Source: Kerstersia similis (GTDB lineage Bacteria; Pseudomonadota; Gammaproteobacteria; Burkholderiales; Burkholderiaceae_B). From it: a stretch of DNA of 64,000 bases. Every line of letters starts with the position of its first letter. Position 1 is the first letter of the stretch. Both the position numbers and the translations under genes were made by a program. Shown piece by piece: positions 8,038 to 14,739 of the stretch. The notes under the pieces were generated by a model. It was given only the letters and a program-made list of their open reading frames with translations. It did not search any database and was not told the DNA's origin. The stretch is from positions 1 through 64,000 of the forward strand of contig NZ_CBCSIQ010000025.1 in NCBI RefSeq assembly GCF_965139615.1, given 5' to 3'.

Positions 8038-8928
8038 TCAGATTTCGTCGTCTATTTCGTGGGGCTGGCGTACCACCAGTACATCGCAGGAAAGGTTTTC
8101 CAGCAGGCTGGCGGCGATGCTGCCGATGGCCGTGCGCAGGATGCCGGTCAGGCCGTGCGTGCCGACGGCGACCAGATCCACGTGATTCTTGTAGGCGTAT
8201 TCGGACAGCAGCGAGACGGAGTCCCCGATTTCGATGAGGATTTCCGGACGCTGGCCGTCTTGCAGGCCGGCGGTGTCATCCAGGAATTCCTCGCCGGTTT
8301 GCTTGGCAGCCTGGCGGAAACCATTGATGAGGGTTTGCGTGTGCAGCACGCCAGTGGCCGTGGGCAGTTCCAGCGCGTGATAGAGCTTGAACGGCGTGCC
8401 CGGCAGCAGGTTCAGAATGGCATCGACGGCATGGCGCGAGCCTTCGGAGAAGTCGGTCGCAACCAGCACATTGCGGTAGGGGTGGCGCGGGCGTTCCTTG
8501 ACCACCAGTACCGGCACGGGGATATGGCGCACCAGCTTTTCCACCGTGGTGCCCAGCAGCAGGCGGCCCAGAGTTTCGTCACGGGCCACGCCGGCCACGA
8601 CCAGCTCGGCCTGGGTTTCTTCCGCGACCTGCAGGATGACATCCAATGCCTTGCCCTGTTCCACGCGGACTTCGATGTCCACGCCGCTTTCTGCCAGATC
8701 ATCGAGCAGGCGGCGCTCGGCCAGGCTGCGATGATTGGGCGCCATCTTGCGCCAGGACGGCGTGATCAGCTGCGCGGTCAACGACGGTTCGATAACATGC
8801 AGCGCGACCAGCCGCGCCTGGCGGGCGCGAGCGAGCTGAACGGCGCGATCCAGCGCACGGTCGCAGCGTGCGCTGAGGTCGGTGGTCAGAAGGATGGTGC
8901 GTTGTGCAGCATCGTCGGAATGGGGCAT
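8038..8928 (-). CDS. Tandem UspA-domain universal stress protein
   Basis: Cytosolic nucleotide-binding protein of about 296 residues made of two Usp domains. Domain 1 runs from ILLTTDLSARCDRALDRAV to VPVLVVK at about residue 146. Domain 2 runs from NVLVATDFSEGSRHAVDAI to the C terminus, and holds the ATP-binding pattern G-2x-G-9x-G-S as GTHGLTGILRTAIGS; the first domain has a looser form. I chose ATG 8928 because GGAG lies nine bases before it, while the upstream ATG at 8946 has no ribosome site. An FNR/Anr-type box sits 80-90 bases upstream, which suggests induction in low oxygen, as for many tandem Usp proteins of proteobacteria. Confidence 0.9.
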   Translation of the reverse strand: MPHSDDAAQRTILLTTDLSARCDRALDRAVQLARARQARLVALHVIEPSLTAQLITPSWRKMAPNHRSLAERRLLDDLAESGVDIEVRVEQGKALDVILQVAEETQAELVVAGVARDETLGRLLLGTTVEKLVRHIPVPVLVVKERPRHPYRNVLVATDFSEGSRHAVDAILNLLPGTPFKLYHALELPTATGVLHTQTLINGFRQAAKQTGEEFLDDTAGLQDGQRPEILIEIGDSVSLLSEYAYKNHVDLVAVGTHGLTGILRTAIGSIAASLLENLSCDVLVVRQPHEIDDEI

Positions 8929-8975
8929 GGCATTTGTCTCCGGCATAGGGCCAAGCGGAATACAGGGTCTTGACG

Positions 8976-9019
8976 ATATCATGCCGCGACGTCAACCGTT
9001 GCGTTTTGACGTGTATCAA
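8976..9019 (-). promoter_or_regulatory. FNR/Anr-activated promoter of the stress-protein gene
   Basis: TTGAC-GTGT-ATCAA at 9006-9019 matches the FNR/Anr consensus TTGAT-N4-ATCAA in nine of ten positions. On the minus strand a TGATAT -10 element lies at 8976-8981, which puts transcription start near 8969 and the box centre at about -42, the class II activation position. The rest of the gene-free stretch 8929-9250 holds only this promoter and the gdhA terminator. Confidence 0.7.
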
Positions 9020-9128
9020 GCCCTGCGGGAACAAGGCCTGCGAAGTCCGGCAATCTTCCCGCGATAGCCAGGCGATACGCCGTTGGCGGATGGGTATCAG
9101 GAGGGATGGCTGCCGGTGCTGCCAATGG

Positions 9129-9169
9129 AAAACCCCGAAGGCCGGATTCGTGTCCAGGCTTCGGGGTTT
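9129..9169. terminator. Terminator downstream of gdhA
   Basis: The arms AAACCCCGAAG (9130-9140) and CTTCGGGGTTT (9159-9169) pair perfectly over 11 bases. On the minus strand the stem ends in TTTTCC, so it would stop transcripts from gdhA about 80 bases after its stop codon. It could act in both directions. Confidence 0.75.
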
Positions 9170-9250
9170 CGAGTGGCCGGCGCTGTGCACGCCATGGCCT
9201 GTGTCAGCGCCTGGCGCATGCCGCGCGCCAGGGCGATCAGCGACCAGGGA

Positions 9251-10600
9251 TCAATACAGCCCTTGATGCAGCATGGCATCGGCGACTTTGACAAAGCCGG
9301 CGATATTCGCGCCATCCAGATAGTTGACCTTGCCGGTCGTATCGCTGGTGCCGTAGCGCACACAGTTGGCATGGATATCGTTCATGATGGCCTGCAGGCG
9401 GGCATCGACTTCATCACGCGTCCAGGACAGGCGCATGGCGTTCTGGCTCATTTCCAGGCCCGACACGGCAACGCCGCCGGCGTTGCTGGCCTTGCCCGGT
9501 GCATACAGAACACCGGCTTCGATGAAGGCATGGGCAGCTTCCAGCGTGGAAGGCATATTGGCGCCTTCCGCCACGCAGGTTACGCCATTCTTGATCAGCG
9601 TGCGTGCATCTTCGATTTCCAGCTCGTTCTGCGTGGCGCAGGGCAGGGCCACATCGACCGCCACGCCCCAGGGACGCTGGCCGGCGTGGAAGGGCAGGCC
9701 GAAACGTTCGGCATAGACCTTCAGCGGCTGGCGTTCCGCATTCTTGATGTGCATCAGCGCTTGCAGTTTTTCCGGCGTGAAGCCTTCGGCATCGAAGACG
9801 AAGCCTTGGGAATCGGAAACCGTCAGCACCTTGGCGCCCAGCTGCATGGCTTTTTCGACCGCATATTGAGCGACGTTGCCCGAGCCGGATACCGCGACCC
9901 GCAGGCCGTCGAAGGACTTGCCCTGGGCTTGCAGCATGTGTTGGGCGAAGTACACCGTGCCGTAGCCGGTGGCTTCCGGGCGGATCAGGCTGCCGCCGAA
10001 GCTCAGGCTCTTGCCGGTGAAGACCGCGCCGGTCTGGTTGGACAGCTTCTTCATCATGCCGGCCATGTAGCCGACTTCACGGGCGCCCACGCCGATATCG
10101 CCAGCCGGCACATCGGTGTCGGGGCCGATATGGCGGAACAGTTCAATGACCAGCGCCTGGCAGAAGCGCATGATTTCCGCGTCCGAACGGCCCTTGGGGT
10201 CGAAATCGGAGCCGCCCTTGGCGCCGCCCATCGGCAGCGTGGTCAGCGCATTCTTGAAGGTTTGTTCGAAAGCCAGGAACTTCAGGATGGACAGGTTCAC
10301 CGAGGGGTGAAAGCGCATGCCGCCCTTGAAGGGGCCGATGGCCGAGCTGTGCTGGATGCGAAAGCCACGGTTGACGTGAACTTCGCCCTTGTCGTCAGTC
10401 CAGGAAATGCGGAACTGGATGCTGCGCTCGGGTTCGACCAGGCGTTCCAGCAGGCCTTGCTCGGCGTAGCGGGGGTTGGCTTGCAGGAAGGGCCAGAGAC
10501 TGGAGGTTACTTCTTGCACGGCTTGCAGGAATTCCGGCTGGTGCGGATCACGACGGGCGACTTGTGCCAGAAAATCGTCCAGGCTCTTCAAGGTCTTCAA
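9251..10600 (-). CDS. gdhA: NADP-type glutamate dehydrogenase
   Basis: Reductive amination of 2-oxoglutarate to glutamate, normally with NADPH, in the cytosol. The protein is 449 residues, almost the same as the 447-residue E. coli enzyme, and is closely similar along its length: KGGMRFHPSVNLSILKFL, the catalytic-region motif PMGGAKGGSDFDPKG, the Rossmann motif VSGSGNVAQYA, and the C-terminal GANIAGFVKVADAM. The start is TTG at 10600, preceded by GAGGGAG eight bases upstream; an ATG further out would add 28 residues with no family match. An AT-rich upstream stretch with REP-like repeats separates it from xth. Confidence 0.95.
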   Translation of the reverse strand: MKTLKSLDDFLAQVARRDPHQPEFLQAVQEVTSSLWPFLQANPRYAEQGLLERLVEPERSIQFRISWTDDKGEVHVNRGFRIQHSSAIGPFKGGMRFHPSVNLSILKFLAFEQTFKNALTTLPMGGAKGGSDFDPKGRSDAEIMRFCQALVIELFRHIGPDTDVPAGDIGVGAREVGYMAGMMKKLSNQTGAVFTGKSLSFGGSLIRPEATGYGTVYFAQHMLQAQGKSFDGLRVAVSGSGNVAQYAVEKAMQLGAKVLTVSDSQGFVFDAEGFTPEKLQALMHIKNAERQPLKVYAERFGLPFHAGQRPWGVAVDVALPCATQNELEIEDARTLIKNGVTCVAEGANMPSTLEAAHAFIEAGVLYAPGKASNAGGVAVSGLEMSQNAMRLSWTRDEVDARLQAIMNDIHANCVRYGTSDTTGKVNYLDGANIAGFVKVADAMLHQGLY

Positions 10601-10710
10601 AATGCGGGCTCCCTCTTGGGTAGGTGCAACAATTTGGTGCGTGAAATGGTACAAAACGGTGCGAGAGACGCATTCTATTACCAAAAAAGGCTTTTGCGTG
10701 AAGGACTTAC

Positions 10711-10772
10711 GATAAAAATAAATGGGGACGGATTAAATTAAAACATAGCTTGGAAATAAAAACAGGGACGGT
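10711..10772. repeat. Pair of REP-like GGGGACGG units in AT-rich DNA
   Basis: AAAATAAAT followed by GGGGACGG (10715-10731) is repeated about 41 bases later as AAATAAA followed by cAGGGACGG (10754-10771). AT-rich flanks around a GGGGACGG core resemble REP sequences associated with RAYT (TnpA_REP) transposases. The gene-free stretch 10601-11002 holds these units, presumably the gdhA promoter, and the xth terminator. Confidence 0.5.
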
Positions 10773-10917
10773 CTTATGGGTAAGATGTGCGCCAGTATCC
10801 TGGCAAGCGGGCAATAGAAAAATATTTCATTGTTAACAATGTGCTGAGCCACACCCACCGCGCAGCTCCCATCCGGGATGCAGTCAAGTGTTTGGGCGGC
10901 ACCGGCTCTGGAAATGA

Positions 10918-10941
10918 CAAAAGCGGCTATCAAGCCGCTTT
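10918..10941 (-). terminator. Intrinsic terminator of xth
   Basis: The stem AAAGCGGCT / AGCCGCTTT encloses a four-base loop. On the minus strand it is followed by TTTTGTCATTT, downstream of the xth stop at 11003. Confidence 0.7.
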
Positions 10942-11002
10942 CGTCGCACCCAGGTTGGCCGCATCTGCGGCATATTTCGGAAAATTTGGGAATGATCGCC
11001 TG

Positions 11003-11800
11003 TCAGGCCATCGAAAACTCGTAGTCGATGGTCAAGGGGGCATGGTCCGAAAAGCGTTCGTCCTTGTAAATGGAGGCCGAACGGGCGCGGGCAGCGATGC
11101 CAGGCGTCGCAATCTGGTAATCAATCCGCCATCCGACATTTTTGGCCCAAGCCTGTCCCCGATTGCTCCACCAGGTGTAGCAATCGTCGGTCGTGTCAGG
11201 ATGCAGATGGCGATAGACGTCAACGAATCCTTTTTTATCAATAACTTGGGTCATCCATTCGCGTTCTTCCGGCAGAAATCCGGAGTTCTTGCGGTTGCCT
11301 TTCCAGTTCTTCAGGTCGATTTCATGGTGGGCAATATTCCAATCGCCGCAGATGATGAACTCGCGGCCGTCTGCACGGTTTTCGTGCATTAGCGCGTCCA
11401 GCCATGCGCCAAAATGATCCAGAAAGCGATACTTGGCCTGTTGGCGTTCGTCTCCGCTGGAGCCTGAAGGCAGATAGGCGCTGATGACGCTCAGTCCTGG
11501 CCAGTCGGCGCGGATGATGCGGCCTTCACGGTCGAATTCCGGGGATTCCATGCCGGCCACAACCAGCTCCGCCGGACGCGAGAGGTACAGGCCGACGCCG
11601 CTGTAGCCTTTTTTCTCGGCAGCATGAAAGTGGCCGGTATAACCGGACGGGTAGCGCAGTTCATCGGTAAGGTCGGCGTCCTGGGCCTTGATTTCCTGAA
11701 GGCAGACGATATCGGCGCTCTGTTGGGCAAGCCAGTCGGGCAGGCCTTTGCGGAAGGCGGAGCGTATGCCGTTCAGGTTGAGCGAAGTAATACGTAGCAA
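11003..11800 (-). CDS. xth: Exodeoxyribonuclease III
   Basis: AP endonuclease and 3'-5' exonuclease of base-excision repair, endonuclease/exonuclease/phosphatase fold, 265 residues. It opens with LRITSLNLNGIRSAF, carries the metal-binding Glu in VCLQEIKAQDADL, the GDWNIAHHEIDLKN loop, and closes with the catalytic Asp-His pair in FSDHAPLTIDY. The start is TTG at 11800 with AAGGA seven bases upstream; the longer open frame upstream encodes unrelated residues. It diverges from pyrE. Confidence 0.93.
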   Translation of the reverse strand: MLRITSLNLNGIRSAFRKGLPDWLAQQSADIVCLQEIKAQDADLTDELRYPSGYTGHFHAAEKKGYSGVGLYLSRPAELVVAGMESPEFDREGRIIRADWPGLSVISAYLPSGSSGDERQQAKYRFLDHFGAWLDALMHENRADGREFIICGDWNIAHHEIDLKNWKGNRKNSGFLPEEREWMTQVIDKKGFVDVYRHLHPDTTDDCYTWWSNRGQAWAKNVGWRIDYQIATPGIAARARSASIYKDERFSDHAPLTIDYEFSMA

Positions 11801-12065
11801 GCCGGTATCCTTTTTTGCTGTAGGGGAAGCGGAAAACGGGGTGCGCGGCAGGCGCCCCATAGACAGGCCGCCAGGGGGAGGCCCGGCCGGCGTGCCTGGC
11901 TGGCAATTTAACCCATGTTTCTGCCGGAGATGGCGGTTCCGGGCAGCTTCCAGGGGAAAGCGCGAGACCGGCCCCGAATGCAGGAGCATGCGTCACCTTG
12001 CGCCAGAATGCCGGGCAAATAAGGGATAATTGCGGTTTTCATCGCCTATCGCCGGTTTTTCTATC

Positions 12066-12746
12066 ATGAGCACGACATTCCGCACTGATTTCGTCCGTTT
12101 CGCCCTGGAAGAGGGGGTTCTGCGCTTTGGCAGCTTTGTCACGAAGTCTGGGCGGGTCAGCCCGTATTTCTTCAATGCCGGTCTGTTCAACACCGGCCGC
12201 AGTGTTGGCCGACTGGCCGATTTTTACGCGCAGGCGCTGGAAGCCTCTGGCTTGCAGTACGACATGCTGTTCGGCCCGGCTTACAAAGGGATTCCGCTCG
12301 CAACCGCCACATCGGTTGCACTGGCCAGCCGCGCAGCAGCGCGCGGCAGCGATCTCGACGTTCCCTTCGCCTATAACCGCAAGGAAGCGAAGGATCACGG
12401 CGAGGGGGGGGTGCTGGTGGGTGCCCCGCTGGCAGGCAAGGTCGTCATTATTGACGATGTCATTACGGCAGGAACCTCGGTGCGCGAGTCCGTGGCCATG
12501 ATCCGCGATGCCGGCGCTGAGCCCGGTGCGGTGCTGATTGCCATGGATCGCATGGAGCGCGCCGGCAGCGACGACGCGCTGGCGCCGCATTCTGCCGTGG
12601 AAGAAGTGCAGCAGCGTTATGGCTTGCCGGTCATCAGCATTGCGTCGCTGGAAGACATTCTGTCCGTGCTGGCCGAGCGCGGCGAAATGGAAGCCTATCG
12701 TGCCGATGTCCTGGCCTATCGCGCCCGCTATGGCGTGACGGTCTGA
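12066..12746 (+). CDS. pyrE: Orotate phosphoribosyltransferase
   Basis: Transfers the ribose-phosphate of PRPP to orotate to form OMP, the fifth step of pyrimidine synthesis. The 226-residue protein has the family opening FALEEGVLRFGSFVTKSGR, the AYNRKEAKDHGEGG substrate loop and the PRPP-binding motif VVIIDDVITAGTS near residues 124-136. The start at ATG 12066 fits the family; a GATAAT element at 12025-12030 is a possible -10. The gene stands alone, followed by a strong terminator. Confidence 0.95.
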   Translation: MSTTFRTDFVRFALEEGVLRFGSFVTKSGRVSPYFFNAGLFNTGRSVGRLADFYAQALEASGLQYDMLFGPAYKGIPLATATSVALASRAAARGSDLDVPFAYNRKEAKDHGEGGVLVGAPLAGKVVIIDDVITAGTSVRESVAMIRDAGAEPGAVLIAMDRMERAGSDDALAPHSAVEEVQQRYGLPVISIASLEDILSVLAERGEMEAYRADVLAYRARYGVTV

Positions 12747-12775
12747 GTCAGCCTGGCTGACCTGGCAAGATCGGC

Positions 12776-12807
12776 GGCCTGTCCTGTGCGGGGCAGGCCG
12801 TTTTTTT
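12776..12807 (+). terminator. Intrinsic terminator of pyrE
   Basis: GGCCTGTCC (12776-12784) pairs with GGGCAGGCC (12791-12799), with one G-U pair, and is followed by G and seven T residues. Confidence 0.88.
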
Positions 12808-12936
12808 ACGCGGTGTGTCAGCGTAGCGGCGGGTCGGCCGGCATGTGGTGGCCTTCCCGCCGCTCCTCGGACGGCAGGGGGGCACAACAGAAATGTCGGA
12901 ATGTGTGGTGGCGCTGCAATGCGGGTTCAGGCCGAG

Positions 12937-12956
12937 GATAATCTTCAACATATAAT
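12937..12956 (+). promoter_or_regulatory. Promoter with Fur-like box before the ECF sigma gene
   Basis: TATAAT at 12951-12956 is a good -10 element, about 45 bases before the GTG start. The 19 bases from GATAATC at 12937 match the Fur consensus at about 11 positions and overlap the promoter, as expected for an iron-repressed sigma factor of the FecI class. The match is weak and needs a matrix score. Confidence 0.4.
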
Positions 12957-13001
12957 TGAGACTGATTTCCATTCTTTTGGTTTGAGTGCCAGGAGCTTCC
13001 C

Positions 13002-13508
13002 GTGCCCACGCCCGATCTGTCCATGCAGTCTTTGTACCGTGAACACCATCAATGGCTGGTGGCATTGTTGAGGCGCAAGCTGGGCGGCAATGTGGATAAT
13101 GCGGCCGACCTGGCGCAGGATACGTTCGAGCGCATTCTGCGGGGGCCGGCACCCGCCTTGCAGCAAATCAAAGAGCCGCGGGCCTATCTGACGACAGTGG
13201 CGAGCCGTCTGGCGGCGCAGTATTTCCGCCGTCAGGCGCTGGAACAGGCCTATATGGAAGCCTTGGCCTTGCAGCCGGAGGCCTGCACGCCTTCTGTGGA
13301 AGAGCAGGCGCTGGTGCTGGAAGCCTTGGCGCAGGTCAGCCGTGTGCTGGATGGGTTGCCGACGCGTACGCGTGCAATCTTCCTGCTGTCCCAGCTGGAT
13401 GGCTGGAGCTATCCGCAGATCGCCGCGGATATGGGGTTGAGCATCAATGTCGTGCAGAAAGCCATGTCGCAGGCATTGCGGCATTGCTATATGGCTGTCT
13501 ATGGCTGA
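13002..13508 (+). CDS. ECF sigma factor, FecI/HurI type
   Basis: RNA polymerase sigma-70 family protein of extracytoplasmic-function type, 168 residues. Region 2 spans about residues 8-75 (LYREHHQWLVALLRRKLGG, then ADLAQDTFERIL) and region 4 spans about 110-160 (LPTRTRAIFLLSQLDGWSY, then a helix-turn-helix). The closest functional class is FecI/HurI, which turn on an adjacent TonB receptor when its ligand binds outside. The start is GTG with AGGAG six bases upstream. Its stop overlaps the FecR start by eight bases. Its target promoter should lie in 14506-14739. Confidence 0.92.
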   Translation: MPTPDLSMQSLYREHHQWLVALLRRKLGGNVDNAADLAQDTFERILRGPAPALQQIKEPRAYLTTVASRLAAQYFRRQALEQAYMEALALQPEACTPSVEEQALVLEALAQVSRVLDGLPTRTRAIFLLSQLDGWSYPQIAADMGLSINVVQKAMSQALRHCYMAVYG

Positions 13509-14505
13509 GCGCAAGCTGTTCGAGGCGGGCGAGAATCGCCAGGATGTGCCGGATGCCGTGCTGGATGAGGCGATCCACTGGGTCATGCTGATGCAGTCAG
13601 GCACGGCCGGTGATCGTGATCGCGAAGCCTGTCGGCGCTGGCGTGCCCAGCATGCCGATCACGAGCTGGCCTGGCAGCGGCTGGCCGGGTTATGTGGCGA
13701 TGTGCAGCGCGGCGCCGCCGGCGCATCTGCGCCGCTGGCTCGCCGGGTGCTGGCCAGCGGCGCGCGCGTGACGGGGCGCCGCAAGGCCGTCAAACTGATG
13801 CTGGGCACGGCAGGCGTCGGGGTCTTGTCCTGGAGCGCGTTCCGGCATATGGATCTGGGTGTTACCACGCTGATGGCGGATTACAGCACCGGCGTGGGGG
13901 GCAGGGAGCGCATCACCTTGCCGGATGGCAGCCAGCTCGTGCTCAATACGGATAGCGCCGTTGCGATTGATTTCACCGCTCAGCAGCGCATCCTGCAATT
14001 ATTGCGCGGCGAGCTGTTGCTGGAAACCGCCAGGGACGGGCAGGGGCGGCCCATGCTGGTACAGGCCGGCGACATGGAGATACGGCCATTGGGCACACGC
14101 TTTGCCGTGCGGCGCTTCAGCGCAGCCCAGGTGCGTGTTGCCGTGCGTGAAGGCGCGGTGGAGCTGCGCCACGCCCGGCTGCCCGGCCGGCAACTGGTGC
14201 AGGCCGGCGAGCAAGGGGCGGGAGATACGGCAGGCTGGGTGGCCAAGCGTCCGCTGGAGGATATCTGTGATTCCTGGGAAACCGGGATGCTGGTGGTCGA
14301 ACGCATGCCCCTCGGGGAGTTCGTCGATGAGCTGGGCCGCTACCGCCGCGGGGTGCTGCGCTGCGATCCCGCTGTTGCCGCCCTGCAGATATCCGGCGCG
14401 TTTCCCTTGGCGGATACCGATGCGGTACTGGCGGCGGTGACGGCCATCCTGCCGGTAGCCGTGCATCGGGTGACACCGTATTGGGTCACTTTGGCGCCGG
14501 CCTGA
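13501..14505 (+). CDS. FecR/HurR-type anti-sigma regulator
   Basis: Inner-membrane sensor of 334 residues that holds the ECF sigma factor in check and passes on the signal from the outer-membrane receptor. The N-terminal cytosolic domain has the family's WRAQHADHELAWQRL segment at about residues 44-58. One membrane span follows around residues 100-118 (KLMLGTAGVGVLSWSAF), then the FecR periplasmic domain with ITLPDGSQLVLNTDSAV. The C-terminal part resembles the STN-interacting domain. It overlaps the sigma gene and precedes the receptor by 234 bases. Confidence 0.92.
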   Translation: MAERKLFEAGENRQDVPDAVLDEAIHWVMLMQSGTAGDRDREACRRWRAQHADHELAWQRLAGLCGDVQRGAAGASAPLARRVLASGARVTGRRKAVKLMLGTAGVGVLSWSAFRHMDLGVTTLMADYSTGVGGRERITLPDGSQLVLNTDSAVAIDFTAQQRILQLLRGELLLETARDGQGRPMLVQAGDMEIRPLGTRFAVRRFSAAQVRVAVREGAVELRHARLPGRQLVQAGEQGAGDTAGWVAKRPLEDICDSWETGMLVVERMPLGEFVDELGRYRRGVLRCDPAVAALQISGAFPLADTDAVLAAVTAILPVAVHRVTPYWVTLAPA

Positions 14506-14739
14506 ACAGGCAGGAGGCGCCGTGCCTGTCAGGGCGAAAATCATGATGCTGGCAGGCCAGCGCTCACATCATCGTGTTGCCACAGGCAGGCGGCAGCCAG
14601 TCTGATTGCAGTCAGGATTCATTCTTATTTGTAACTCTGTGTAAATAACCGGCAGGTTTTCCCCATTCGCGCATCAAGCAGATCAGAGGCAGCCCACACA
14701 TGGCTGCCAGATTGCGACACATTTGGGGATAACGCAGGC

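Noticed and set aside
14506..14739. Fur or ECF promoter before the receptor
   Set aside because: No convincing 19-base Fur match or known ECF -35/-10 pair could be found by eye; only a weak stem at 14524-14557 is seen.
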